Positions 1 to 8,867 of a stretch of 64,000 nucleotides of DNA are shown here, one piece after another; the first letter of the stretch is position 1; each line of letters begins with the position of its first letter. Source of the DNA: Chrysophaeum taylorii (Eukaryota; Sar; Pelagophyceae; Pelagomonadales; Pelagomonadaceae); the NCBI GenBank assembly GCA_029834535.1, contig JAQMWT010000322.1, positions 434,001 to 498,000 on the forward strand, written 5' to 3'. The position numbers and the translations under genes were made by a program. The notes below the pieces were generated by a model that was not told the DNA's origin, did not search any database, and was given only the letters and a program-made list of their open reading frames with translations.

Positions 1-449
1 GTCGTTGTCATAGTCACCAACAGTCCCTTCGGTCAGATTTCCAAGTTGCCACGATATCTCGCTTGGGAAGACTCCATCTGTGACAGTGATTACGTACGGA
101 CCAGGCGCGTCGCAATGGATGCACACCGGCTGCGTCCCTTCGTAGCCAAAGGACAGCGTACCCTGTTCCACCTCGCAACTCGAACAAGCCAAGTTCTTGA
201 TCGTGAAGCACGCCCCGTTCCAACCGTCGCCCCAGGTGTCGTACATTTCAAAGTTGATCAGGGTCCCATCGCAGGTCAACTCGTTCGAAAACGTCGTCGC
301 GCAATCGTTGGCGTCGTAATAGAAAGAAGGGTAGTAATCGCCTTCATAGGCCTCCTCGCCTGCGGGGAGCTGACAGCTCAACTCGAAATCAGGATTCTAC
401 ACCGCGACTCGCCCACGACGTATAAAACGTTCACCAGCATGGCGATCAT
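1..449 (-). CDS. Gene A: 5' end of a giant GDGW/REJ-type surface protein (partial)
   Basis: Only the first exon and the start of the second lie in the window; the gene continues past the left edge. Exon 1 (449-413) encodes a short hydrophobic leader, MIAMLVNVLYVVG. A 53-base intron (412-360) follows, with a GC donor (G|GCGAGTC) and an AG acceptor, as in the three complete paralogues. Exon 2 opens with an acidic stretch and then one GDGW module, with MYDTWGDGWNGACF, four cysteines around CSSCEVEQGTL, CIHC and FPSEISWQLGNL. This is almost residue for residue the module of genes B, C and D. From the paralogues I infer that a proline-rich stalk, a REJ/GPS region and membrane helices follow outside the window. 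No function is known beyond a likely cell-surface role. The leader is shorter than in B and D, so the start could lie upstream. Confidence 0.75.
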
Positions 450-551
450 CCCCGAGCGTCACGCCGAAAGCACGGCTGGCAAAACCAAGGGATACATTCC
501 TTAACCCGCACGAAACTTCGGTTGTGCGGCATGGTAAAAAATAGAACGGAA

Positions 552-904
552 ACAAGTGCAGGCCAGTAAGTTCACCTAGTCCCAATATCTAACCCTAGTA
601 AGTTCACCTGGTCCCAGTAAGTTCACCTGGTCAGTTAGTTCACTTAGTCCCAATCTCTAACCCGGCGTAAACCCACTCGTGCTCACACCCACTCACCCCA
701 CTCTCCTTTGAGCTCGTCGCTCTCACCCCCGCCAATCCAAGCTGCTTTGATCCGCACGCGCCGCCAACCTTTGAGTTTGAGTTTCCAAAAAACCTCAGTA
801 AGTTCACCTGGTCCCAGTAAGTTCACTTGGTCACTCAGTTCACCTAGTCCCGATGTCTAGACCCAGTAAGTTCACCTGGTCCCAGTAAGTTCACCTACAG
901 TGCG
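552..904 (+). repeat. Helitron-associated subterminal repeat block, copy 1
   Basis: Two clusters (about 561-660 and 800-900) of the motif AGTAAGTTCACCTGGTCCC flank a 140-base spacer rich in CACCCACTCACC. The same order of clusters and spacer recurs at 61858-62215. In both places it abuts the 3' side of a minus-strand Helitron helicase fragment. It is therefore probably the 3' untranslated and terminal part of that element. Confidence 0.7.
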
Positions 905-1530
905 CGTGTAGACGCCGGGTGGGGGCTTATCGGTATTGCGCAGCACGTGTGGGGTAGGGTGGAGTCGTCGACTCAGAAGAGCATATCCTCGGGGTTGCCG
1001 ATCGACAGAGAGCCACGTAGAGCTGGACGTGACAGAAGACGGGCTTGGGCAAGAGGACGCCGACCTCGCGGGGCGTCTGGCCCTGGCTCTTGTTGATCGA
1101 TTGGCGTCTGCGGGCCTTAAGGGACACAGGTTGGAGGTGCCTCGGTGACAACGACACGATCGATCATGTATCTGGTACCGTTGCAGTGGCCGTGCGACGG
1201 GTCGAGGTTGCGAAGACTTTAAGCTCGCGATCAAAATCAGCATGTCGTTGGTTGTCAGGGAGTTCAAAACTCGACTCTTGAGAGCGAGGCGTCGTCTTCC
1301 GACCCAACCTAGTCGGCCGAAAAGAACTCCGACGCCTCGTCTCCGGGAAAAAAAGGCCGCGGTCATGCGCGCGTTGTCAGCATCGACAACATCGTTTCGA
1401 CGGGGCGTGAGAATGGCGCGCCGAAAGAGCCGCCGCGGGTCGTGGAAACAGTCTGCGAGGTCGCCGTAGACGGCTTGAGGATCAATGTCTGGCTCGTGCG
1501 CCTACCTGATCCTTACCCTGAATCGGGGGG
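905..1530 (-). mobile_element. Helitron helicase C-terminal fragment, copy 1
   Basis: On the minus strand three successive frames spell the last motifs of a Pif1/Helitron helicase, in the right order: a piece beginning near RAILTP-like residues (clearer in copy 2), LRNLDPSHGHCNGTRYMIDR, and INKSQGQTPREVGVLLPKPV followed by QLYVALCR. The motifs lie in different frames, so the copy is frameshifted and dead. A nearly identical fragment lies at 62218-62850 in the same orientation. The Rep domain and the N-terminal half of the helicase are absent. The left side runs into the AGTAAGTTCACC repeats, as expected for the 3' end of the element. Confidence 0.75.
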
Positions 1531-1532
1531 CT

Positions 1533-1850
1533 AACTAACTAACTTCGGACCTCCCCCGGGCATGGGAGCCAGGCTGGGCCGGCAGTAGCCGGTCCAGGAT
1601 CACAGAGCAAAAATCACACAGTTGGGGTAGAAGCTTGGGATGAAAGTGCATGGATGGCGGACCGCCACTGCGCGCGGTCTTGTGCGAGGTCGTGCCACGA
1701 GTTGAAGGGGATGTCGCATTTCCGGAGTGCCTTGGCGAGCGACCTCCCGTACGTCATCTGCGGAGCCCCCGGTGGGCGCTTGGAGCGGACCCAAGACGAG
1801 AGCATCTTGCGAGGGAGTCGGGAGAAAACAAAATTTAAAGACAACAAACC
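1533..1850 (-). mobile_element. LINE 3' end: C-terminal tail of the RT protein plus 3' UTR
   Basis: The minus strand encodes SSWVRSKRPPGAPQMTYGRS, followed about 20 residues later by WHDLAQDRAQWRSAI. This is the conserved tail downstream of the reverse transcriptase in many non-LTR elements. After the coding end comes a short 3' UTR containing TGTGATCCTGGACCGG and GGGAGGTCCGAAG. It ends in a (GTTA)n tail near 1533, which is the usual LINE signature. Everything 5' of the tail domain is missing, so this is a 5'-truncated insertion. Related 3' ends occur at 6047-6135, 7505-7600, 41712-41800 and 63590-63785. Confidence 0.75.
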
Positions 1851-2007
1851 CACCCACATCCTTCATGCTCCCCAAACACACACCCCGCCTCTTAGCAGTC
1901 GACATTTAAAGACAAACAAACAGACTTATCTCCGCCCATCAGGCACATCCCTCCTACCCCACAAACCCACCCACATCCTTCATGCTCCCCACACACACCC
2001 CCTTTGT
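1851..2007 (+). repeat. Dispersed repeat R2 (two partial copies)
   Basis: Two partial copies of a block containing CAAACCCACCCACATCCTTC, then CACACACCCC, then CTTAGCAGTCGACATTTAAAG and ACAAACAAACAG. The same block recurs at 5884-6046 and 8076-8335, and its end part at 61838-61857 and 62860-62915. No coding sense is seen. It may be a SINE-like unit or an untranslated part of one of the local elements. Confidence 0.6.
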
Positions 2008-2078
2008 GAGAACTGAAATGGGGATGTGAGAACTATAATGGGGACGTGGTGCAGGGGTAAGTGTCATAGCTTCCCTCC
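2008..2078 (+). repeat. Left arm of a long inverted repeat
   Basis: The stretch containing GAACTGAAATGGGGATGTGA, AACTATAATGGGGACGTGGT and AAGTGTCATAGCTTCC is the reverse complement of 5594-5660. It occurs again as both arms of the fold-back at 5672-5882. The 2008/5660 pair brackets the copia fossil and the low-complexity stretch. Because the arms are inverted, they are not the long terminal repeats of that fossil. Confidence 0.7.
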
Positions 2079-2199
2079 CGATACTCTATCTTATCATCTT
2101 TGCACCTTTCTGCCAATCAAGATAATACCAAGACAGCGTGTGTACCGCCGATTTTCTGACGCAAGCACATCAACAACCCCCTCCCACGGAAGCCCCTCT

Positions 2200-2465
2200 T
2201 TTTTGCGCCCTTCGTTCTGTATTTTCCGCTATTCGTTGCTCCACCCCTCGTTCTGTATTTTCACCTCGTCGTTGCTCCCCTCCTCTTTGTCTTTTCACCT
2301 CGTCGTTGCTCCCCTCCTCGTTCTGTATTTCGCCTATTCGTTGCTCCACTCCCCGTTGTGCATTTTCAGCTATTCGTTGATCCACTCCCCGTTCTACATT
2401 TTCTGCTATTCGTTGATCCACTCCCCGTCGTGCATTTTCACCTATTCGTTGATCCACTCCTCGTT
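2200..2465 (+). repeat. Pyrimidine-rich minisatellite, about 36-base unit
   Basis: About seven imperfect copies of a unit of roughly 36 bases with the core ATTTTCACCTATTCGTTG followed by CTCCACTCCCCG. Copies diverge by a few bases each. The open frames across it are artefacts of the repeat. It lies between the inverted-repeat arm and unassigned sequence. Confidence 0.7.
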
Positions 2466-2469
2466 GTGC

Positions 2470-3900
2470 TTATCGGTTCTGGTAAAACTAGCGAATCACG
2501 TTCCATCGCGCATTTCACCCGCCACAACTAAGCTGTGCCTGTCAATTTTTCGCGTGCGCAGCTTTCGTGCTTCCTATGTGGTTGGATCGCTCATCTTCGG
2601 GATCCTGGACCGACGCTTCTTTGCTGTTTTATTCGGCTTCTTCGTTTACGGTATCAACGCAATGTTGTGGTTCTCCTTCGCGCACTCTCGCCTTTTTCGC
2701 CGCTTTACCTTTAAAATTCGGTTTTGCTCTCGCAGTGAAATCCGTGCTCAGCACCCGCGACGCTATCTGCAATGTTCTTACGTCGGCGACGCTATCTGCA
2801 ACGTTCTTACGTGCCACAACTGTTTTGCCACTATCGCCAACTTCTACCGCAGTCTATTCGAGTATGATGAGCGAAGCTCGCCGCTTGCTCCTCCAACGTT
2901 GGCCCATATGGCAACTTCGTTCTTGCGAATGCGAAAACGGGCCGCTTTCTTATCTGCAACAGCAGGCTGGCATACAGCAGCCTGGTCTACCCGTGTTCGT
3001 TCCTTACACCGCTGGCGCGTCCGAAGTCTTCCATCTTCGCGTACAGGACGCGGTCGTGCCCATGGCAACTTGCTCGCACCACAACAACCAAACACCCACG
3101 TTCGCATCAAACCTGTTTACGCCTGTTTTTGCTTCTGTCGACTCCGACCATCGTCATAACCTGGTCACCATGCACCATGCAACATATCTGCCCAAAGGCC
3201 ACGTTCTCATCAGACGTCTGGTACACTGCCATCATATATACCAGCCTGTGTTCCCGCTATCTTTACCCCGCTGCGATCCTCAGTGGCAACAATCGCTTAA
3301 CGCAAGTCTTCCCAGACACTTTTGTCGCTATTGTTCTTCAGACCTCGATTTTGCTGACAGTTTCGCTTATCAGATTTTTCCTGCAATGTCAACCACCGGA
3401 ACTTCAACGTTGTTCCGACTTTCTCGAATCACGCGCTCTCGTCTACTGTTGCCCCATTGTCACCTGTTCCTGCTGTTGCCCGATTGTCACCTGTTCTTCC
3501 GCTGTTGCCCCCTTGTCCCCTGTGTTTGATGAGAATGCGCCGGTTTCACTGGGACTGATCACCCCATCACGTGAACCGTCCATTCTACGAGCTCATGAAC
3601 TCCGACGAACCAAAGAGAGAAAACAACAAAAAGTGCACAACAAAGTCGAGCCAACCAGAGCCGACAAAACAACAATCATGCAAAACAAAAAGCATGCAAA
3701 ACAAAGTCGAGCCAAACGGAGCCGACCGCGCAAAGTCGACAAAAAGCGCACATTATTCAGAAACAAATGGAGAGCCAACTCAAACCCCCAATACGGACGT
3801 TTTACCACGCACTGTCGATTCTGTGTCATCTTGTCATTCCCTTCGATTCTGTGTCATCTTGTCCTCCCCTGTACGTTAATTATTCTAGCTTTCGTTTGTT
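2470..3900. other. Unassigned sequence between minisatellite and copia fossil
   Basis: Open frames here are short or of biased composition, and I recognise no domain. A short direct repeat (TGTTGCCCCATTGTCACCTG-like, three copies) lies at about 3448-3520, and an A-rich stretch at 3610-3760. It could be decayed upstream sequence of the copia-type element, but nothing diagnostic is visible. Confidence 0.4.
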
Positions 3901-3904
3901 AGTT

Positions 3905-5400
3905 CATTATGTCTTCCTTCCCCTCTGTCTCGCCCAGCCCATCCAAATCCTGCACGTCGGTTACAAGCCCTTGCCAAAGAATATCATATGTTGTTCGCGT
4001 TCCTTCTCCTTTTTCTGGCACCATCTGCCCTTTGAAGTGGGTCCACCGCACGAAGTATGAATCTGGCCGCTTCAAATCGTACACTGCTCATCTCGTTGTC
4101 CGCGGTTACACCCAGGTTCACGGCATTGCTTACCACGACACGTACCGTCCTGTAGATGTCATCTCTGCTTTCATACAAGCCCCTGTCTGGCGTTGCTGTT
4201 CACGACTGCGATTTGCATAAGTTGGATGTAAGCTCCGCTTTTATCCAAGCTCCCATTGACGAAGACATCTATGTCTGGCCACCCGAAGGTTATGCTCCTC
4301 GCCAACCCACCGATGGTTTCAAAATCATTTACATGCACCGTCGCTCTTGGTATGGTTGCAAACAAGCTTGTCGTAATTGGTGGCTTTATTTGGCACGCTT
4401 TCTCGTCAATGACTGTGGCTTCGTCCGCGGATCTGGTGACACTTGCCGTTGCAAGCTCGTGCTTAATTCTACCGTTGTCCTACGTCTCGTTCTTGTCGTT
4501 GATGATCTTCTTGTGGCGCACTCTCGTTCTTGCCTTGGTCATTACGTCATTACCAAGCATTCTTCCTCCGTTTCCGAACCTTCACTGATGTCAACGAGCT
4601 TGATCTGACCACTTACGTTGGTCTCCGCATTACGCGTGCTCGCGCACAACCAGACTTGACTCCCGCTCCCAAAGTTCTTCCTCTTTCTGCGGCTGCTTCT
4701 CCTGCACCGGACTCCCCTGCTCACGTCTTCATGGCACGCATCCCTTTTCGTCGTATTGTTGGCAGTGTTTTATTTATCTCCATCAGGATTCGCCCTGATA
4801 TCACTTGGTCCGTCAATCAGTGTGCGCGTTTTTCACACAATCCTGGTAAGCCCCACCGGCACGCTTTATCCCACACTCTGCGTTATCTCAACGGTTCTCA
4901 GGCTCTTGCCCTTGTTCTTGGTCGCGATTCTACCCTTCGTCTCTGTGGTTATTCCGACTCCAGCTGGACCGACGACCCTGATGACCGCCACTCCACTACT
5001 GACTTTTGTTTTCTCCTTGCTGGCTCTATGATATCCTACTGCTCACGCTCGCAGTACCTCCTCGCCCGCTCCTCTTTTGAAGCTCAATTGCTCGCTCTTT
5101 ACGCCGCTACTGCTGAGCTCTCTTGGCTTCTCAAACTTTTTGATGACTTTGCTCTCCCTCGTCACACGGTACCAATGTATGTCGATAACAGAACCACCGT
5201 CACCCAAGTCCGTCTCCAATGTCTCACGCGGCGCAACCGCCATATTGATATTCGTTTTTACAGCACCGCCGAATATCATCGCAACCACATCATTGATCTC
5301 CAACACATTCCCCACCTTGACAACCTTAGCAATATCTTCACCCGCAGTACGGAAGCTCCTTCCTTCCTCCGGCTTCGTGCTCGTTACCTCACCTCGTGAC
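3905..5400 (+). mobile_element. Ty1/copia-type LTR retrotransposon fossil (RT and RNase H part)
   Basis: The plus strand carries the reverse transcriptase and RNase H regions of a copia-family polyprotein in the normal order. RT hallmarks include the ARLV-like HLVVRGYTQ block, KLDVSSAFIQAP and a VDDLL palm motif. RNase H hallmarks include YSDSSW, SSFEAQLLALYAA and MYVDN. No integrase, protease or gag region is recognisable, and I found no direct terminal repeats. The copy is broken, with several breaks, and looks old. It lies inside the inverted arms at 2008-2078 and 5594-5660. Confidence 0.85.
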
Positions 5401-5469
5401 TTCGCCCGATATCTCATGTCTCTTTCTGCCACAATGCCTCTCCTGACGTCTTCCTTCAAGCTTCTCCTC

Positions 5470-5592
5470 TGTAAGCGTCTCACTTACCCCTTTTCCCTTC
5501 TTCCTTTTCTTTCTTTTCCAGCACCTGTGTGAGGGAGGACCTCACTTACCCCTTTTTTCCTTCTCTTTCTTTTCAAGCACCTGTGTGAGGAA
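5470..5592 (+). repeat. Tandem duplication of a C/T-rich unit
   Basis: Two copies of a unit of about 62 bases: CTCACTTACCCC, then a C/T-rich run, then CAGCACCTGTGTGAGG. They directly follow the copia fossil and precede the inverted-repeat arm. I see no coding content. Confidence 0.55.
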
Positions 5593-5593
5593 G

Positions 5594-5660
5594 CTATGAC
5601 ACTTACCCCTGCGCCACGTCCCCATTATAGTTCTCACATCCCCATTTCAGTTCTCAAAAC
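5594..5660 (-). repeat. Right arm of the long inverted repeat
   Basis: Reverse complement of 2008-2078 (GACACTTACCCC, CACGTCCCCATTATAGTTCT, CCCCATTTCAGTTCTC). Similarity is high along the full arm of about 65 bases. The arms may be the termini of a fold-back or MITE-type family, because an independent pair of the same arms is found right next to it. Confidence 0.7.
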
Positions 5661-5671
5661 AACACCTGCTA

Positions 5672-5882
5672 CCATGTGAGGAACCTATGACACTTACCCC
5701 TGCACCACGTCCCCATTATAGTTCTCACATCCCCATTTCAGTTCTCAAAACAACACCTGCGTTTGAGTTTTTACGTTTTTACCTGCTCAAAACAACACCT
5801 GCTACCATGTGAGAACTGAAATGGGGATGTGAGAACTATAATGAGGACGTGGTGCAGGGGTAAGTGTCATAGCTTCCTCACA
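5672..5882. repeat. Fold-back element (inverted repeat with short loop)
   Basis: A left arm (5672-5758) and a right arm (5800-5882) made of the same sequence as 2008-2078 face each other around a loop of about 40 bases rich in TTTTTACG. The arms pair over roughly 80 bases and could form a long hairpin. This compact copy suggests that the arms themselves are the mobile unit (MITE-like). Confidence 0.7.
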
Positions 5883-5883
5883 C

Positions 5884-6046
5884 CCCTCTTAGCAGTCGAC
5901 ATTTAAAGACAAACAAACAGACAGACAAACAGCTCAGGCACATCCCTCATACCCCACAAACCCACCCACATCCTTCATGCTCCCCACACACACCCCCCTC
6001 TTAGCAGTCGACATTTACAGACAAACATCTGTCGATTAGTAGTGTG
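5884..6046 (+). repeat. Dispersed repeat R2 (two adjoining copies)
   Basis: Same block as at 1851-2007 and 8076-8335: AGCAGTCGACATTTAAAGAC, ACAAACAGACAG, CCACCCACATCCTTCATGCT, ending in ACATCTGTCGATTAGTAG. The latter motif also closes the copies at 8335 and 62912. A LINE 3' end is inserted or joined directly after it. Confidence 0.6.
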
Positions 6047-6135
6047 TGATTTTTTGCTCTGTGATCCTGGACCGGCTACTACCGGTCCAGCCTGGCTCCC
6101 ATGCCCGGGAGAGGTCCGAAGTTAGTGTAGTTAGG
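6047..6135 (+). mobile_element. Severely 5'-truncated LINE 3' end (plus strand)
   Basis: It begins at TGTGTGATTTTTTGCTCTG, corresponding to the last codons of the LINE protein seen at 1600-1625 on the other strand. It continues through the same 3' UTR (GATCCTGGACCGG, GGGAGAGGTCCGAAG) into a GTTAG-type tail at about 6120-6135. Only about 90 bases remain, typical of abortive target-primed reverse transcription. Confidence 0.7.
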
Positions 6136-6177
6136 ACAAACGTCCTCTAACGCCTCCGTCTTCCTGCTCGAAGTGGG

Positions 6178-7512
6178 GGTGGCGGCATTCGCTCCTGCGC
6201 CGACCTCAGCCCCGCCGCCTTTGTTGGCACGGCGGCCCAGGCCCTCCCACACCTCGTCGACCTTCGCGATCCTACGGGTGCCGTGGAGGTCCCTGGCTAC
6301 CTCCCCCGCCTCGCCTCGGTCCTGGGTGCCACGTCTTTTCGCACAGGTAACGAGTTGCACCGTTGGCACCACCTCCTCGCATCCGGTTGCCGCCTGGGGC
6401 GAGCACTCGCGACTGCGTGGGACGGACTTCGGGCTGATCTCCGTACCACGCTGGCTTCCCACGGCGGCGCTGGTTCCGGCGACCCCGCCAACGTTCATCT
6501 CGTCGACGGTCCTCTCCCCCCACGAATTCGTCTCCATGGGCGTCCTCGTCGACCCCACCATCTCGACACCCGTGCTCATACCCCAACTCCAGCGTGCTCT
6601 AATCTCCCAGCGCGAGACAGCTCGGGCCACTGCACTCCAGCGCCTTGCGGCCACCCTTCCCATCACCGATGCACTTCGAGTAGCGGCGTCCTCATGGGAT
6701 CGCTTCTCGACCACGTTCATCAGCTCGTGGCCCAGCTCCGCCCTTCAAATCCCCAACCGCTGCTGGGCTGAGATGTGTGCCCAGTACTTTGGCTACCCCT
6801 CTCCAGCTTGTTCGGGCCTCGTGCGCACTCGCATTCTGGGCACTGACTTCGCTCTCGACGCTCACGGCAAGGTGCTTCTCACGCAGGCCCACCTTGTCAA
6901 CCGCGGAGGAGCGCGGACCACCTGGCATGACGGCCAGCTCGACTGCGTCCTCTGCAGCGTCAAAGAGGCCGACATCCCAGCCCTGTCCGAGGTTTTTGGC
7001 ATCTTTGCTGACGTCGTCGCCCCTACCATTCGCACGCGCCTCTACGGCCGGTACCGAGGCAATCTCGCCCGTCGCCACGTCGTCCCAGACATCCTCACCA
7101 CGCTCGACAACAAGGAGCAGCTCTACGACATCAAAACCCTCGCTTGGGGTTCGTTCTACACCGCCCACGCCCTCCATCCCTCCCACCCGACGCCTGTCGA
7201 TCGGGGCGCAGCGCAAGTCCACTCAGAATACCTCGCTCACGCCCGCGGCATCGACGCCATCATCCCCGAGCCGGGTACAGCACCACCGCCTGGCTTCTTG
7301 GGCCCTGTCGAACAGCGGCTACGTAGCTACGGCACCGTCGCCGGCCTCGTCTTTGGTGCCTTCGGTGAGGCCAGCGCGGCGTGCCACGCTCTCGCCCAAA
7401 CATGCGCAGAGCGCATCGCTGCGCGAACCTGGGTGGCAAGCGGCTGCGCCAACTTCACAGAGGCAAAGGCGGCCCAAACTCGCCGCATCTACCGTGAGTG
7501 GGGGATCTAACT
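6178..7512 (+). mobile_element. LINE-like reading frame: C-terminal region after the RT, with a PD-(D/E)XK-like motif
   Basis: The first 300 bases read in one frame as GGGIRSCADLSPAAFVGTAA. From about 6480 the frame changes and stays open to the TAA at 7510-7512 (DRFSTTFISSWPS, AQYFGYPSPAC, then a region with LVNRGGARTTWHD). I associate these with the region downstream of the reverse transcriptase in algal non-LTR elements; that is family knowledge from memory. Near the end, HVVPDI then about ten residues then LYDIKTLAWG has the spacing of a PD-(D/E)XK restriction-like endonuclease, as in R2/CRE-type LINEs. No reverse transcriptase is present, and the frame change marks it as non-functional. 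It is bounded by two LINE tails that point at each other (6135 and 7505). Confidence 0.5.
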
Positions 7513-7870
7513 AACTAACTAACTTCAGACCTCTCCCGAGCATGGGAGCCAGGCCGGACCGACAGGAGCCAGTCCGGAATCACGGGCCTGTAGACGAGGG
7601 GCGCCGAAAGGTGGGTCGGCGGAGAGTGATCATCAAGCTTGTCGCCATGCGACGAGGAGACCGCGATGTGACTGACAACCAACTCGTCGATAACCTTCCG
7701 TCTGCGCCCCCCGGCCATACCCCGTCCCACTGCGAACGTTCCGGCTGCCAACCGGCCCGCCCGGGAGGCGAATAGGTGCCAACCTACGCCGGGAGGGCGG
7801 ATGCCCTCGCAAGGCTCAGGATTCATGAGGCACCGTCCTCCATCGCAACCACGCGTGGGGGATCGCCAAC
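7505..7870 (-). mobile_element. SINE-like element sharing the LINE 3' tail, copy 1
   Basis: The left end is a (GTTA)n tail and the LINE-like 3' UTR (minus strand GGGAGAGGTCTGAAG, TCCGGACTGGCTCCTG). Beyond that the sequence is not LINE coding sequence but a 270-base unit. The unit is repeated with about 90-95 percent identity at 41755-42075: GAGGGGCGCCGAAAGGTGGG, TGTCGCCATGCGACG, ATGCCCTCGCAAGGCTCAGG. A unique head plus a LINE-derived tail is the pattern of a SINE or other non-autonomous LINE partner. No RNA polymerase III box was identified with confidence. Confidence 0.55.
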
Positions 7871-8075
7871 GCATTAGGCCGGGCTCGCTGTGCCCTCACC
7901 GCCCTCACCCATGTCGCCGCCTCCGGGAACCCCACCCAGGCCGCCCGATCCCAGCAGGACGTCACCCTTCGTCGCACATACGTCCGGCGGCAGCATGCGT
8001 ACGACCTACGGGTGGGGCCCGTCCTCTCTTCGCCTGCCCCACGACTCGGCGATGACCCCGACTAGGTCCCGCGTA
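7871..8075. other. Short GC-rich spacer, no recognised feature
   Basis: Short open frames only. They are proline-rich because of base composition. Nothing identifiable. Confidence 0.4.
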
Positions 8076-8180
8076 CTTATCTCCGCCCGTCAGGCACATC
8101 CCTCCTACCCCACAAACCCACCCACATCCTTCATGCCCCCCACACACACTCCCCTCTTAGCAGTCGACATTTAAAGACAA

Positions 8181-8266
<86 letters not shown>

Positions 8267-8335
8267 TGACAGACTGACAGACAGACAGATAGACAGACAG
8301 ACAGACAGACAAACATCTGTCGATTAGCAGTAAGG
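8076..8335 (+). repeat. Dispersed repeat R2 with a long (ACAG)n microsatellite
   Basis: Contains CCACAAACCCACCCACATCC, CCCCTCTTAGCAGTCGACAT, then a nearly pure ACAG tract from about 8180 to 8306, and the closing ACATCTGTCGATTAGCAG. The tetranucleotide lies exactly where other R2 copies have only two or three ACAG units, so it expanded inside the repeat. Confidence 0.75.
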
Positions 8336-8460
8336 AAATGTCATTAAATTTTGGTCACGAAAAAGTGTCGTTTGGTCACGACCCTTTTTTGCTTTTGTGT
8401 GGTGTCATCTGGTCACTGAAAAAGATGTCTTTGGTCAGACCATGACCAAATGACATTTTT
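8336..8460. repeat. Small imperfect fold-back with internal direct repeat
   Basis: The ends AAATGTCATTAAATTTTGGTC and CATGACCAAATGACATTTTT are near reverse complements. Internally TGGTCACGAAAAAGTGTCG and TGGTCACTGAAAAAGATGTC are direct repeats. Size and structure fit a small MITE. It lies directly between the ACAG tract and the unique sequence downstream of gene B. Confidence 0.5.
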
Positions 8461-8867
8461 GTTTGTTTTTGAAGCCGACTGTTATGAGGGAGGTGCTCAA
8501 AATCCGGTCACTACGGCCACATCCCAGCAGGAAGGCCTTGGCCTCTCGGCATACCTCTTTTCCTGCCCATCGACTGCGACTCTTGGCTCCCAACCGGGCG
8601 CCATGCAAGAAGAGAGGAAACGTTTAACGCGAAGTACGCGACGTCCACGAACACAATTCGAGACCTCCACAACGAAGAGAATAAGAAGAGCCGGCAGAAG
8701 GCCGGCAGACGGTTGGAAGCGGGACGGGGTGGGGTGGGGTCGGGTCGGAAGAAACTTGAGAGAAGGTCGAAAAAGATCGGACGGACGAGAGTCGGACGAT
8801 GGTCGGAATCCAGCACGAAATCCCGCTGAACGACGCCTATAGACATGATTTGTGCTCCGTGCGTGGA
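8461..8867. other. Sequence 3' of gene B, no gene seen
   Basis: Holds a G-rich stretch (GGGGTGGGGTGGGGTCGGGT near 8727-8746) and short overlapping open frames without recognisable domains. It probably includes the 3' UTR of gene B on the minus strand. Confidence 0.4.

Noticed and set aside
2026-3159. A 377-codon plus-strand frame rich in S, F, L and P
   Set aside because: Its first third is the 36-base pyrimidine minisatellite and the rest shows no domain. It is overlapped by other frames of similar length.
6050-7600. A TIR-bounded DNA transposon carrying the 445-codon frame
   Set aside because: The apparent inverted ends are two LINE 3' UTRs with GTTA tails inserted in opposite orientation. 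They also occur singly elsewhere in the window, so they are not transposon termini.
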